Shown here in pieces: positions 23,911-32,947 of a DNA stretch of 64,000 nucleotides; position 1 is the stretch's first letter, and every line of letters begins with the position of its first letter. The DNA is from Kribbella steppae (GTDB lineage: Bacteria > Actinomycetota > Actinomycetes > Propionibacteriales > Kribbellaceae): contig NZ_SLWN01000002.1 in NCBI RefSeq assembly GCF_004342025.1, positions 558,001 through 622,000 on the forward strand, written 5' to 3'. The position numbers were made by a program, and so were the translations under genes. The notes under the pieces are model-generated. The model was given only the letters and a program-made list of their open reading frames with translations. It had not been told where the DNA came from and made no database searches.

Positions 23911-24292
23911 CGCTCAGCGCCCCGAGCCGCCCCGAGCAGCCGACAGCAGCGCGGGTACGGCGACCCGCGCCGAGATGGAGGCGGTGGCGGAGCAGGTGTT
24001 CGTCGCGCTGGCCGATCCGAGTCGCCGCAGCATCCTGGCCACGCTGGCCTCGGGCGGTCCCGCGACCGCCACGGACCTGGCGGATCGCCTGCCGATCACC
24101 CGGCAGGCGATCGCCAAGCACCTGACACTGCTCTCCGACGCCGGGCTCGTCACAGCGGAACACGGCGAGCGCCGCCGCGTGCGGTTCCGTCTGCACTCAG
24201 CGCCGATGCAGGTGGCGCAGCAGTTCCTGGCCGCGATGGCCCGCGACTGGGACACCCGCCTCGACGCCCTGAAAGATCACCTCGAGGGCTGA
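23900..24292 (+). CDS. ArsR-family transcriptional regulator
   Basis: 130 residues from ATG 23900. After a polar N-terminal extension of about 30 residues comes the winged HTH: VFVALADPSRRSILATLASG, TATDLADRLPITRQAIAKHL as the HTH and VTAEHGERRRVRFRLH as the wing. No cysteine cluster for metal sensing is present, so it belongs to the non-metal branch often paired with SRPBCC proteins. It probably represses its own operon at the two GCAAC-N6-GTTGC sites; the SRPBCC partner may modulate it or use the same ligand, which is inference. Confidence 0.87.
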   Translation: MQPDAQRPEPPRAADSSAGTATRAEMEAVAEQVFVALADPSRRSILATLASGGPATATDLADRLPITRQAIAKHLTLLSDAGLVTAEHGERRRVRFRLHSAPMQVAQQFLAAMARDWDTRLDALKDHLEG

Positions 24293-24294
24293 CT

Positions 24295-24325
24295 GGGCCT
24301 AGCCGTCGTCAAGCCGGCTAGGCCC
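24295..24325. terminator. Bidirectional terminator
   Basis: GGGCCTAGCC / GGCTAGGCCC, perfect 10-bp arms with an 11-nt loop, between convergent genes ending at 24292 and 24332. Confidence 0.75.
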
Positions 24326-24331
24326 GTCCGC

Positions 24332-25576
24332 TCAGTGCTTGCGGAGGTCGACCCACACCAGCCGATGGTCGCTGGTCGGGAACGGGAAGACCCCGGTCAG
24401 CCGCGACAGCGGATCCGCCTGAACCGGCCAGAACACTCCCGCACCCACGGGCCTCAGCTGACGTGACGGCAGCACGTAATCGGCCCGCAGGTTCCCAGGC
24501 GCCGGGTTGTCCGCGAAGTCGGCCGTGTCGTACTTCGGATCGCCCTCATGCGACGCATTAGCCCCACCCTGCAGTACGGCGGCCTCCGCCGCACCGGCCG
24601 ATGTCGGCAACGGGTCGATGATCCGCGGGTGCTCGATCAACTGCTGGATCGAGCCCGGCACCGAGTCCCCGTCGACCGGGTCGCTGTTCTGGTCGCCCGC
24701 GATGACGAACGCGCTGCCCGGCCGCAGACCGCCGTACCGGCCGTTGTCGTCATAGATGTACGACGACCGCTTGCCCGGCTGCACGTAGTCGGCCCAGAAC
24801 CGGATCTCGTCGTGGTTCCGTCGCCCGTTGCGGTCCTCGGCACCGTCGAACGTCGGCGGTGTCGGGTGCGAGACCAGGAAGTGCACGGTGCGCTTGCCGA
24901 TCTGGATCGGCAGATCCCAGTGCGACTTGCTGGACAGCCGGAAGACGCCGAGCTCGGCCGGCGAGTACCAGTCGGCGGGCGCCGGCGTCGCCGGGTCGTC
25001 GGGCAGCAGCGCGCCCGGCATGTCCTTCCACTTGAAGAGCTGGAACGTCCGCACGTGACGGGTGTCGATCGGGTAGCGCGAGTACACGACCATGCCGAAC
25101 TGCCCCTCGAACACCCCGAACCCGAACGCGTCGTCGCCGCCCGCGACCTGGCCGTCGTTGTTCAGGTCGAATCCACTCGGGATCCCGGTGTTCGACGGCG
25201 CGACGTACACGTACGGATAGTTGATCGGCGTCGCACCACCTTGCCCGACCGCCAGATAGTTGGCCTGGAACAGCTTCGCCGCCTGCTGGTTCGGCACGAA
25301 GTCGAACTCGTTGATCAACAGCACATCCGGCCGCGTCCGCTGAATGACCTCAGCCACAGCCTTGGCCTGCGCATTGCCGCCAGTACTCAAATCCGCGACC
25401 AACTGCCCGGCCGCACCCCGGTTCAAGCTCGCGTTGTACGTCGCCACCCGCACCGAGTCGTGCCGACCACCACCCCCGGACTCCGCGACCCCAACCGCAT
25501 GCCCCGGCGCGACTACCGCCGTACCAACTCCAAGAACCACTACGAGTGCGCCCACCAGCCCACGCGACCTACGCAT
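24332..25576 (-). CDS. Secreted endonuclease/exonuclease/phosphatase-family protein
   Basis: 414 residues from ATG 25576; the frame runs 13 codons further up, but MRRSRGLVGALVVVLGVGTA then VVAPGHAVG is a proper Sec signal peptide. The EEP fold motifs follow in order: RVATYNASLNRG, DVLLINEFDFVPN with the metal-binding Glu, VSHPTPPTFDG, FVIAGDQNSDPVDGDS with Asp and Asn, and the last TSDHRLVWVDL with the catalytic Asp-His. The spacing and the large DYVLPSRQL-containing C-terminal part match secreted actinobacterial EEP proteins. Substrate (DNA, phosphodiester, inositol phosphate) cannot be told. It lies convergent to the ArsR operon. Confidence 0.82.
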   Translation of the reverse strand: MRRSRGLVGALVVVLGVGTAVVAPGHAVGVAESGGGGRHDSVRVATYNASLNRGAAGQLVADLSTGGNAQAKAVAEVIQRTRPDVLLINEFDFVPNQQAAKLFQANYLAVGQGGATPINYPYVYVAPSNTGIPSGFDLNNDGQVAGGDDAFGFGVFEGQFGMVVYSRYPIDTRHVRTFQLFKWKDMPGALLPDDPATPAPADWYSPAELGVFRLSSKSHWDLPIQIGKRTVHFLVSHPTPPTFDGAEDRNGRRNHDEIRFWADYVQPGKRSSYIYDDNGRYGGLRPGSAFVIAGDQNSDPVDGDSVPGSIQQLIEHPRIIDPLPTSAGAAEAAVLQGGANASHEGDPKYDTADFADNPAPGNLRADYVLPSRQLRPVGAGVFWPVQADPLSRLTGVFPFPTSDHRLVWVDLRKH

Positions 25577-25668
25577 AACGCCCCTCCACTCAATGGATCC
25601 CCAAACGCTAACCACCGCAGCGTTCGCCCGACCTGAACGCCAAGTGAACTCTCCACAGACCCGCGCCG

Positions 25669-25968
25669 CTACAGCTCAGCCAACTCCAACCGAGTCTCGA
25701 CGGCGTCGCCTGGCGTGAGGTCCTCGATAGTGCGGACGGCCTTCTTGACCGGCAGGAGGTAGGTGCCGGTCTTGCTGTCAGGAAACACGGAGGTCTGCCA
25801 GACGGTGGAGCCGACCGCGGCGGTGACGCGGACCGAGCCGAAGCCCTTGCGGGTGGCGGCGGTGAGGTGGGCGATGTCGTCGCTGATGTCGGCGGGCACC
25901 GAGATGAAGTACCAGCTACCTTCGCCCGGGTGCTGCCACAGTGCCGCCGAGAAGTGGAACGTGGTCAC
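25669..25968 (-). CDS. DUF1905 domain protein
   Basis: 99 residues from GTG 25968 (first residues VTTFHFSAALWQHPGEGSWY); a TTG at 25998 would add ten residues with no homology. The short beta-rich domain carries the DUF1905 pattern: FHFSAALWQHPG.GSWYFISVP, KGFGSVRVTAAVGSTVWQTS, and FPDSKTGTYLLPVKKAVR near the end. The function of this domain is unknown; it often occurs alone or with YdeI-type domains. No operon partner. Confidence 0.8.
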   Translation of the reverse strand: MTTFHFSAALWQHPGEGSWYFISVPADISDDIAHLTAATRKGFGSVRVTAAVGSTVWQTSVFPDSKTGTYLLPVKKAVRTIEDLTPGDAVETRLELAEL

Positions 25969-26025
25969 GAAGGCGACCGTAGCGGCCGGCACCGACAAGC
26001 GGTCTGGGTACGACGGGCCGCGCAG

Positions 26026-26622
26026 TCAGGTCGTCTCGGGGGCGGTACCGCGGCGGGCGAGGATGGCGGTGGCGGCATCGAGGAGGACGGCGCGGATCTC
26101 GGCATCGGTGACACCGAGGTCGAGTTCGACCGAGATGGCGGCGCCGACGGTTTCGACCGCGGCGGCGGCGCGGAGGCGGTCGGCGGGTGAGGGGTCCGGG
26201 CCGGCCAGCCAGAGCTGGAAGCGCCGGCTCTGCGCGATCAGCCTGTCCAGGTCGTCCCCGAACGCGGCCAGTACGGCGGCGATGTCGCGCAGCAGCGTTG
26301 GCCCGGTCGATCGGTGCTCGATGACCACGTCGACGTACGCACCGAGCAGTTCACGCTCGGTCTCCGGTGACCACGGCAGCTCGTCGACCTGACTCAGAAC
26401 CCGGGAGATGTCATCCAGGAAGGTGCCGACGATCGCGCGGAGCAGGTCCTGTTTGGACGAGTAGTGGTAGTACAGCGACGCCTTGGTGATGCCGACCTGC
26501 TCGGCGATCTCGCGCAGGCTCGTCTTCTCGTACCCCTGGCTCGAGAACAGTTCGACCGCCGCGCGATGGATCTCGGTCTTGGTGTCTCTCACCCGCTCAC
26601 GGGGATTCGTCGCGTGCTGCAC
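26026..26622 (-). CDS. TetR-family regulator of the MMPL gene
   Basis: 198 residues from GTG 26622. The N-terminal HTH is canonical: IHRAAVELFSSQGYEKTSLR, then EIAEQVGITKASLYYHYSSK QDLL (helix 3 recognition SLYYHY). The C-terminal about 140 residues are the variable ligand and dimer domain. It is divergent from the MMPL transporter, with a 25-bp imperfect palindrome in between, so it most likely represses the transporter and itself. The ligand is unknown; lipid or drug ligands are common for this arrangement. Confidence 0.88.
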   Translation of the reverse strand: MQHATNPRERVRDTKTEIHRAAVELFSSQGYEKTSLREIAEQVGITKASLYYHYSSKQDLLRAIVGTFLDDISRVLSQVDELPWSPETERELLGAYVDVVIEHRSTGPTLLRDIAAVLAAFGDDLDRLIAQSRRFQLWLAGPDPSPADRLRAAAAVETVGAAISVELDLGVTDAEIRAVLLDAATAILARRGTAPETT

Positions 26623-26673
26623 GTGACCACCCTCTCATTGATCGCGCACCGGGGCCGCTTCCCGTACTTACCG

Positions 26674-26710
26674 GTCGGCAGGTAGTCTACCAACCGACCG
26701 GCAGGTAGAC
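26674..26710. promoter_or_regulatory. TetR operator between TetR and MMPL genes
   Basis: GTCGGCAGGTAG-T-CTACCAACCGAC (26674-26698) is a palindrome matching at 10 of 12 positions. The half site recurs as CCGGCAGGTAGAC at 26698-26710. The MMPL ribosome-binding site AGGAGG (26719-26724) follows. Confidence 0.7.
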
Positions 26711-26731
26711 AGAGCCTCAGGAGGGGTTGGG

Positions 26732-28891
26732 GTGTTCACCAAACTCGGACGATTCGTCGTCCACAACCCGTGGAAGGTGATCGCCGCCTGGGTGATCGCG
26801 GCAATCGCCGTGGTCGCCTTCGCGCCGACACTCGCCGACGTGACGAACAAGGACCAGGCGGCCTTCCTGCCCGACAAATACGAGTCGGTGCAGGCGCAGA
26901 AGCTGGCCGCGGACGCCTTCGGGCAGACCAACGACGCGACCGCGAGCATCGTGGTCAAGCGCAGCGCGGGCGGCGAACTGACCGCGGCCGACCAGGCCAG
27001 GATCACCGAGCTCGCGGCAAAGATCACCGCGGCGAAGATCGACCGCGTGACCGGCGCGATCACCGGCCCGCAGGCGGTCTCGCCGAACAAGCAGGTCCAG
27101 ATCGTCAGCGTCGGCCTCAAGGGTCTGCCCGACGACCAGGCCGTGCTGGACGCGGTCCAGAAGATCCGCGACGTGACCGGCCCGGCGCTGAGCGGCAACG
27201 ATCTCGAGTACGGCGTGACCGGCGACGCCGCGCTGTATCTCGACAACCAGGACGCCTTCGAGAACGCGTTCGTCGTGGTCGGTATCGCGACCGTCGTACT
27301 GATCATCGGCCTGCTGCTGGTCATCTACCGCAGCCCGGTCGCCGCGCTGCTGCCGATCCTCACGGTCGGCCTGGTGGCCTCGATCGCGCCCGGTCTGATC
27401 GCACTGGCCGCGAAGGCCTTCGACCTGCAGGTGACGCAGGATCTGCAGACCATCCTGACCGTCGTGCTGTACGGCGTCGGCACCGACTACATCCTGTTCC
27501 TGCTGTTCCGCTACCGGGAACGTCTCCGCGCCGGCGAGCCGTCGAAGGAGGCCCTGGTCAACGCGACCGCGCGGGTCGCCGAGGTGATCGTGTCGGCCGC
27601 GGGTGCGATCATCGTCGCCTTCAGCGCCCTGCTACTGGCCGTCTTCGGTGGGTTCAAGAGCCTCGGCCCAGGCCTGGCGATCGCGGTGGCAGTGATGGCG
27701 TTCGCCGCGATCACACTGATCCCGGCGGTGGTGTCGCTGCTCGGCCCGAAGGTGTTCTGGCCGTCGAAGTCGTGGCAGAAGACGCCGAAGGGCGCGATGT
27801 TCAAGCGATTCGGCCGGTTCACCGCTCGCCGCCCGGCGGTGGTGGCCGTGGTCTCCGGCGGCCTGATGGTCGCCCTCGCCCTCGGCGCGTTGGGGATGAA
27901 GGTCGACTACGACGCGTTCAGCCAACTGCCGGACGGCACCGAGTCCGCCCGCGCGATCAAGGATCTGCAGGCCGGTTTCCCGGCCGGCGCGCTCAACCCC
28001 ACCACGGTCTACGTCCGCAGCACCGACGGTACGCCGCTCGATCCGGCCGAACTCACGACGTACGCCGGGAAACTCGCCAAGGTGGACGGTGTCGGCGCCG
28101 TACTCCCGGCCGGTGCGGACGGCAGCCTGGCGTTGCTCAACCCGGACAAGACGGTTGCCCAGATCAACGTCGTACTGGACGGCGCGCCGTACGCGACGTC
28201 GTCGCTGGACCTGGTCGACGGGAAGCTGCGCGACGTCGCGCACGCCGACGCGCCGGCCGGGTCGACCGCCCTGCTCGGCGGGGTGACCGCGAGCTACACC
28301 GACATCCGGGACGCGAACAGCCGGGACCTCTCGGTCATCTTCCCGGTCGCCGGCGGGCTGATCGCGATCATCCTGGCGCTGCTGCTGCGGTCGCTGCTGG
28401 CCCCGATCGTGCTGATGGTCGCCGTGGTGCTGAGCTTCTTCAGCTCGATCGGTGCGACGGTGTTCGTCTTCCAGGGCGCCGCCGGGCACGCCGGGGTGAC
28501 GTTCTCGCTGCCGATCATGCTGTACCTGTTCGTCGTTGCCATCGGCACCGACTACAACATCCTGATGATCGCCCGATTGCGGGAGGAGGCGGAGCAGGGC
28601 ACCGAGCCGCGGGAGGCCGCCGACCTGGCGATCGAGCACGGCGGTCCGTCGGTGGCGGCGGCCGGGCTGATCCTGGCCGGCACGTTCTCGTCGCTGATGC
28701 TGGCCGGGATGGCGCTGCTCACCGAGATGGGCTTCTCGGTCGCGGCCGGCATCGTGATCTCCGCCTTCCTGATGTCGATCTTCCTGGTCCCGAGCGTCAC
28801 CGCGCTGCTGGGAACCAAGGCCTGGTGGCCGCGCAAGATCAAGCAGCCCTCGAAGGCTCCGGACGAACGCTCCTTGGAACCCGTCGGTTGA
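26732..28891 (+). CDS. MMPL-family RND transporter
   Basis: 719 residues from GTG 26732, seven bases after AGGAGG. Two repeats of the RND plan: a first helix PWKVIAAWVIAAIAVVAF, a large extracytoplasmic domain, then five helices (IATVVLIIGLLLVIYRSPVA, with VVLYGVGTDYILFLLFRYRE as the GTDY motif in helix 4). The second half repeats this with ARRPAVVAVVSGGLM and AIGTDYNILMIARLREEAEQ. The paired Asp-Tyr of both GTDY motifs are the proton relay known in MmpL3. Such pumps export lipids or siderophores; no lipid-synthesis gene is adjacent. Controlled by the divergent TetR protein. Confidence 0.9.
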   Translation: MFTKLGRFVVHNPWKVIAAWVIAAIAVVAFAPTLADVTNKDQAAFLPDKYESVQAQKLAADAFGQTNDATASIVVKRSAGGELTAADQARITELAAKITAAKIDRVTGAITGPQAVSPNKQVQIVSVGLKGLPDDQAVLDAVQKIRDVTGPALSGNDLEYGVTGDAALYLDNQDAFENAFVVVGIATVVLIIGLLLVIYRSPVAALLPILTVGLVASIAPGLIALAAKAFDLQVTQDLQTILTVVLYGVGTDYILFLLFRYRERLRAGEPSKEALVNATARVAEVIVSAAGAIIVAFSALLLAVFGGFKSLGPGLAIAVAVMAFAAITLIPAVVSLLGPKVFWPSKSWQKTPKGAMFKRFGRFTARRPAVVAVVSGGLMVALALGALGMKVDYDAFSQLPDGTESARAIKDLQAGFPAGALNPTTVYVRSTDGTPLDPAELTTYAGKLAKVDGVGAVLPAGADGSLALLNPDKTVAQINVVLDGAPYATSSLDLVDGKLRDVAHADAPAGSTALLGGVTASYTDIRDANSRDLSVIFPVAGGLIAIILALLLRSLLAPIVLMVAVVLSFFSSIGATVFVFQGAAGHAGVTFSLPIMLYLFVVAIGTDYNILMIARLREEAEQGTEPREAADLAIEHGGPSVAAAGLILAGTFSSLMLAGMALLTEMGFSVAAGIVISAFLMSIFLVPSVTALLGTKAWWPRKIKQPSKAPDERSLEPVG

Positions 28892-28927
28892 TCATCCACA
28901 GTCCGCAGGCAGAGGGGTCCTGCGAAA

Positions 28928-28965
28928 CAACGGAGTCCCGGGCCACCTGGCCCGGGACCCCGTTG
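28928..28965. terminator. Bidirectional terminator
   Basis: CAACGGAGTCCCGGGCC / GGCCCGGGACCCCGTTG, 17-bp arms with one mismatch and a 4-nt loop, between the convergent MMPL and yczE genes. Confidence 0.85.
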
Positions 28966-28967
28966 GT

Positions 28968-29627
28968 CTATTGAGCTTTGAGTCGAACCGTGAAGATCGG
29001 CAGCAGGAAGTGCACGAGCGGTCCGATGGCCAAGGCGTAGAAGACGGTGCCGATGCCGATCACGCCGCCGAGGAGGAAGCCGACCGCGAGAACGGTCACC
29101 TCGATCGTGGTCCGAACCAGGCGGACGCTCAGGCCGGTATGTCGTACCAGGCCCGTCATCAGCCCATCACGCGGACCGGGACCGAACTGCGCACCGATGT
29201 AGAGCGCACCCGCGAGCGCGTTGACCACGACGCCGGCGACCATGAAGACGATCCGCAGCCAGAGCGCATCCGGCCGGTCGACCGTAGCCAGCGTCAGGTC
29301 GGTCACCAGACCGATCACGATCGCGTTGCTGATGGTGCCGAGTCCGGGCCACTGCCGCAGTGGGATCCAGGCCAGCAGGACGACGAAGCTCATCGCGATC
29401 ACCACCGTGCCGAAGCTCAGCGGCAGGTGCTGGGTGATGCCGGAGTGCAGCACGTCCCACGGGTCCAGGCCGAGGTTGCCCTGGATCATCAGGCCCATCG
29501 AGGCGCCGTACAGGGTCAGGCCGACGTACAGCTGGACCAGGCGGCGGGGAAGGTGGCCTGCTTTCAGCTGCTGGATCGGGTTCAGCGCGGCGAGTTGGCG
29601 GGGTGGGGCATCGGAAGTGGCGGTCAC
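28968..29627 (-). CDS. yczE: YczE-type membrane protein
   Basis: 219 residues from GTG 29627, six helices. Landmarks of the YczE/YitT-like family: RRLVQLYVGLTLYGASMGLM, then GNLGLDPWDVLHSGI, and YIGAQFGPGPRDGLMTGLVR in the second half, a repeat of the 'G..PWD.l..G' motif. The family is uncharacterised in detail but is commonly encoded next to, and divergent from, a MocR-like PLP regulator, as here. It probably carries a small molecule connected with that regulator. Confidence 0.85.
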   Translation of the reverse strand: MTATSDAPPRQLAALNPIQQLKAGHLPRRLVQLYVGLTLYGASMGLMIQGNLGLDPWDVLHSGITQHLPLSFGTVVIAMSFVVLLAWIPLRQWPGLGTISNAIVIGLVTDLTLATVDRPDALWLRIVFMVAGVVVNALAGALYIGAQFGPGPRDGLMTGLVRHTGLSVRLVRTTIEVTVLAVGFLLGGVIGIGTVFYALAIGPLVHFLLPIFTVRLKAQ

Positions 29628-29660
29628 GTACTTCAGTCTGCGAGCAAGTGGCCTGGCATT

Positions 29661-29681
29661 CGATAGCCAATTGCGCGATAG
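29661..29681 (+). promoter_or_regulatory. CGATAG direct repeats in the yczE-yczR gap
   Basis: CGATAG at 29661-29666 and 29676-29681, 15 bp apart, in the 62-bp gap between the divergent genes. MocR regulators of the PdxR/GabR type are known to bind direct repeats. The second copy includes GATAGT, seven bases before the yczR ATG, so it may also be the -10 of a leaderless promoter. Confidence 0.5.
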
Positions 29682-29689
29682 TGGACTGC

Positions 29690-31129
29690 ATGAAGGGGCA
29701 ATATCTTCCCGCCAGCACGCTCTCCGGCCTGCTCGGGGCGTGGTCGGACGGGACTGGACCGGCGTACCGGCTACTGGCTGAGCGGCTCCGGCTGCTGATC
29801 GCGGACGGGCGGATCATGCCCGGGTCGCGGCTGCCGAGTGAGCGAGAGTTGACCGACGCGCTCGGTGTCAGCCGTACGACGGTCGCCTCGGCGTACCGCG
29901 AGTTGCGCGACAGCGGCTACCTGCTTTCGCGCCGCGGCTCGGGAAGCGTGACCGCGCTCCCGTCGAAGGTCGAGCCTGAGCTCGGCCGGCACCATGCTCC
30001 GGGGATCGACACCGACGGCCTGTACGACTTCACGTGTGCTGCGCCGAGCGCCGTACCGGGGATCAGTGCAGCGGTCGCTGAGGCCACGGCGAATTTGCCA
30101 GTGCATCTGGCGACGCCGGGGTATCACCCGCAGGGTCTGCCCGTACTGCGGGCGGAGATCGCAGCTGCCTACGAGGAACGCGGTCTGCCGACGTCGCCGG
30201 ACCAGATCATCATCACCGCGGGTGCGCTCGCCGCGACGTCGATCGCGGTCCGGGCGATCACCCAGATCGGCGACCGGGTGCTGACCGAGAGCCCGACCCA
30301 CCCGAACTCGGTGGACTCGATCCGACGCAGCGGTTGCCGTGTGGTCGCCGTACCGACGAGTCCTGGCGGCTGGGACCTTCCTTTGCTAGAGGCAACGATC
30401 AGGCAGTCGGCGCCGCGGGCGGCCTGGCTGGTGGTGGATTTCCAGAACCCGACCGGATGGTTGATGCCGGCCGCGGACCGGCAGCGGCTGGCGATCGCGT
30501 TCGCGCGCGCCCGGACGACGGCGATCGTGGACGAGACGCTGTTCGAGCTGTCGCTGGACGGGCAGGAGATGCCGCCGCCGTTCGCGTCGTACGACCCGGC
30601 CGGCGTGATCACGGTCGGCTCGGTGAGCAAGTCGTTCTGGGGCGGGCTGCGGATCGGCTGGATGCGAGTGCCGGAGCCGCTGATCGCGCGCGTCCTCGAT
30701 GCGAAGGCGTCGATGGATCTCGGTGCACCCGTGCTGGATCAACTCGTGGTCGCCGGGCTGTTGCGGCGGCGGTCGACGATCCTGCCCGAGCGCCGGCTCG
30801 AGATCGCGCGCCGGCGCGACGCGCTGGCGTCTGCCGTGTCGGAGTTCCTGCCGTCGTGGCGGTTCCAGTTGCCGGGTGGCGGGTTGTCGCTGTGGTGCGA
30901 GCTGCCGGAGCCGGTCGGTTCTTCACTGGTCGGTGTGGCGCAACGCAACGGCGTACTGCTCGTGGCCGGCTCCCGCTTCTCCCCCGACGGCGGCCTGGAG
31001 TCCTTCATCCGCTTGCCCTTCACCCTCGACCCGGACGCCCTCCGCGACGGCGTCGAGCGACTAGCAGCGTCGTACAACGGCTTGACCGCCGGTTCACCGC
31101 TCCGCCGACCCGCCGCAATGATCGCCTGA
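29690..31129 (+). CDS. yczR: MocR-like PLP-dependent regulator (YczR)
   Basis: 479 residues from ATG 29690. N-terminal GntR winged HTH: YRLLAERLRLLIADGRIMPG, SRLPSERELTDALGVSRTTV, then ASAYRELRDSGYLLSRRGSG. The remaining about 370 residues are an aminotransferase fold with AWLVVDFQNPTGW, VDETLFELSL and the PLP lysine in ITVGSVSKSFWGGLRIGWMR. MocR proteins use PLP as a ligand-sensing group rather than for catalysis. It is divergent from yczE, a known pairing, and should control that gene. The conserved SK motif argues it still binds PLP. Confidence 0.87.
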   Translation: MKGQYLPASTLSGLLGAWSDGTGPAYRLLAERLRLLIADGRIMPGSRLPSERELTDALGVSRTTVASAYRELRDSGYLLSRRGSGSVTALPSKVEPELGRHHAPGIDTDGLYDFTCAAPSAVPGISAAVAEATANLPVHLATPGYHPQGLPVLRAEIAAAYEERGLPTSPDQIIITAGALAATSIAVRAITQIGDRVLTESPTHPNSVDSIRRSGCRVVAVPTSPGGWDLPLLEATIRQSAPRAAWLVVDFQNPTGWLMPAADRQRLAIAFARARTTAIVDETLFELSLDGQEMPPPFASYDPAGVITVGSVSKSFWGGLRIGWMRVPEPLIARVLDAKASMDLGAPVLDQLVVAGLLRRRSTILPERRLEIARRRDALASAVSEFLPSWRFQLPGGGLSLWCELPEPVGSSLVGVAQRNGVLLVAGSRFSPDGGLESFIRLPFTLDPDALRDGVERLAASYNGLTAGSPLRRPAAMIA

Positions 31130-31219
31130 GCACGTCAGCGTGCCGTAATCGGGTGGGGGAAGGTTCACCCCGCAAGGGGCGTTGGGAGACTATGAGAGTC
31201 ACTCTGCGAGAGGCGTGAG

Positions 31220-31858
31220 ATGTCGTTCTTCAAGCGCAACACAGCCCTGGTCGAGCCCGAGGCCGCTCTGCCCGGCCGGCCGGAGCCCGGTTACCCCGTT
31301 CCGGCCGAGAACATCGTTCTCGGTACGCCGCAGACGGTCGCTGCCCCTGAGGGGTACGAGGAGGTCTGGTTCGGCACCGGGTGTTTCTGGGGTACCGAGG
31401 AGATCTTCTGGCAGCAGCCCGGGGTCTACACGACCGCGGTCGGCTACGCGGGTGGGTACACGCCCAACCCGTCGTACGAGGAGGTCTGCACCGGCGGCAC
31501 CGGCCACACCGAGGCCGTCCGGATCGTCTACGACCCGACCAAGACCACCTTCACCAACCTGCTGAAGGTCTTCTGGGAAACCCACGACCCGACCCAGGGC
31601 ATGCGCCAGGGCAACGACCTGGGCTCCCAGTACCGCTCGGCCGTCTACTACACCAACGACGCCCAGCGCGCCGAGGCCGAGCGCACCCGGGACCTCTACG
31701 CCCCCGTCATCGCCGAGCGCGGCTACGACGCCATCACCACCGAGATCGCCCCGGCCACCACCTTCTACTACGCCGAGGGCTACCACCAGCAGTACCTCCA
31801 CAAGAACCCCAACGGCTACCGCTGCCACAGCAACACCGGCGTACCGTTCCCTGCCTGA
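31220..31858 (+). CDS. msrA: Peptide-methionine (S)-S-oxide reductase
   Basis: 212 residues. The catalytic motif is C55 in WFGTGCFWGTEE, followed by TTAVGYAGGYTPNPSYEEVC, TGHTEAVRIVYDP, and FWETHDPTQ. The closing GYHQQYLHKNPNGYRCHSNT is the MsrA C-terminal signature, including a resolving-type Cys. It repairs S-methionine sulfoxide in proteins, with thioredoxin as the reductant. The N-terminal 40 residues are an extension usual in actinobacterial MsrA. Monocistronic, ending in a perfect terminator. Confidence 0.92.
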   Translation: MSFFKRNTALVEPEAALPGRPEPGYPVPAENIVLGTPQTVAAPEGYEEVWFGTGCFWGTEEIFWQQPGVYTTAVGYAGGYTPNPSYEEVCTGGTGHTEAVRIVYDPTKTTFTNLLKVFWETHDPTQGMRQGNDLGSQYRSAVYYTNDAQRAEAERTRDLYAPVIAERGYDAITTEIAPATTFYYAEGYHQQYLHKNPNGYRCHSNTGVPFPA

Positions 31859-31866
31859 AGCTCTTG

Positions 31867-31900
31867 AAGGCGGCCCCCACCGGTTGGTGGGGGCCGCCTT
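31867..31900 (+). terminator. Intrinsic terminator of msrA
   Basis: AAGGCGGCCCCCACC / GGTGGGGGCCGCCTT, perfect 15-bp arms with a GGTT loop, eight bases after the stop codon. Confidence 0.88.
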
Positions 31901-31984
31901 CGTTTGCAGGAAGTGGCAAAGGAAGGCGGTTTGGTCCGGAGGGGGCGCTATCGTCTGCGGTCCGGGGTTGAGGATTGTGGAGGG

Positions 31985-32882
31985 ATGGGGCGGATGGGCG
32001 TGCGGCGACTCGGTTTGGTTCTGGGTGGGGTTGGAGTGTTGGTGGCTAGCGGGTTGCCAGGGCCGGCGCAGGCTGCTGTTGCCGATTCGGTGCCGTGCAT
32101 CAATCGGATTGTTTGGACTGACAGTGCGCACGCCGTGCAGGAGGCTGACGTCCTCGCTGCAAAAGCCGCCGCGAGTCTGGGATCGCTATCAGGTTGCGCA
32201 GTTCGTGCCGGTCCGGGCGATGTCCACCTGGTACATGTCGACGACGCGTCAGGGTGAGCAGTACTCCTATGGGCTGCTGCTGCAGGGCGGGAACCTGTAC
32301 CGGCACTCGACCATCACCCCGCCGGGTAGCCGGGCACGGGTGACCGCGACCAAGCTCGGCGGCGGGTGGACGAGCTTCAAGGCGATCGCCACGTCGAACT
32401 ACGCCGACCCGCTGGGTCGCAAGCACTCGTTCCTGTACGGCCTGAACACCAACGGGAACCTCTACCGGTACGCGGCGAGCGGTACCGGCTACAAGGCGTA
32501 CGGCTCGTTCGGTGGGTTCAAGAGCTTCAAGACGATGGCGATGATCAGCCAGCAGCCGACGTACGACACGCTCCTGATGACGACCACCGCCGGGGCGCTC
32601 TACACAATCCACATCCCGACCACCGCGACGGCGAAGCCGGTCGTCAAGCTGATCCGCAAGTCCGGCTGGTCCTCCTTCGAGTCGCTCCTGGTCGAGCACT
32701 GCGGCAACAACTACGGGTCCGTCGTCGTGGGCATCGACCACAACACCGACTCCGGCTACCAGTACGCCTTCAGCAGGGCCAAGGGCACGGCAACCGCGAT
32801 CACGTCGTACGGCAGGATCCCAGTCGCCTTCACCGGCGCAGTCCACGCCTCCCGGACCAACGCCTGGCTGGACGGCGAATAG
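31985..32882 (+). pseudogene. Secreted beta-propeller-like protein gene with a frameshift
   Basis: A signal peptide is read from ATG 31985 or 31994 (MGVRRLGLVLGGVGVLVASG, then LPGPAQAA) and continues as VPCINRIVWTDSAHAV before losing sense. The mature body is in another frame from about 32145 to the stop at 32882. It has repeating 'LY(R/T)' blades: LLLQGGNLYRHS, LYGLNTNGNLYRYA, LLMTTTAGALYTIH, each preceded by GGWTSFKA, GGFKSFKT or SGWSSFES. These resemble tachylectin-2-type propeller repeats. A single-base change in the stretch 32110-32170 (perhaps at the CAAAAG run) would restore one protein of about 295 residues. It is either a real pseudogene or a sequencing error. Confidence 0.6.
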
Positions 32883-32947
32883 CCGGGCCAAGCAGCACGC
32901 ACCTTGCCACCCACCAATCTGCTCTACCCAGCCCGACGCACACCCGC

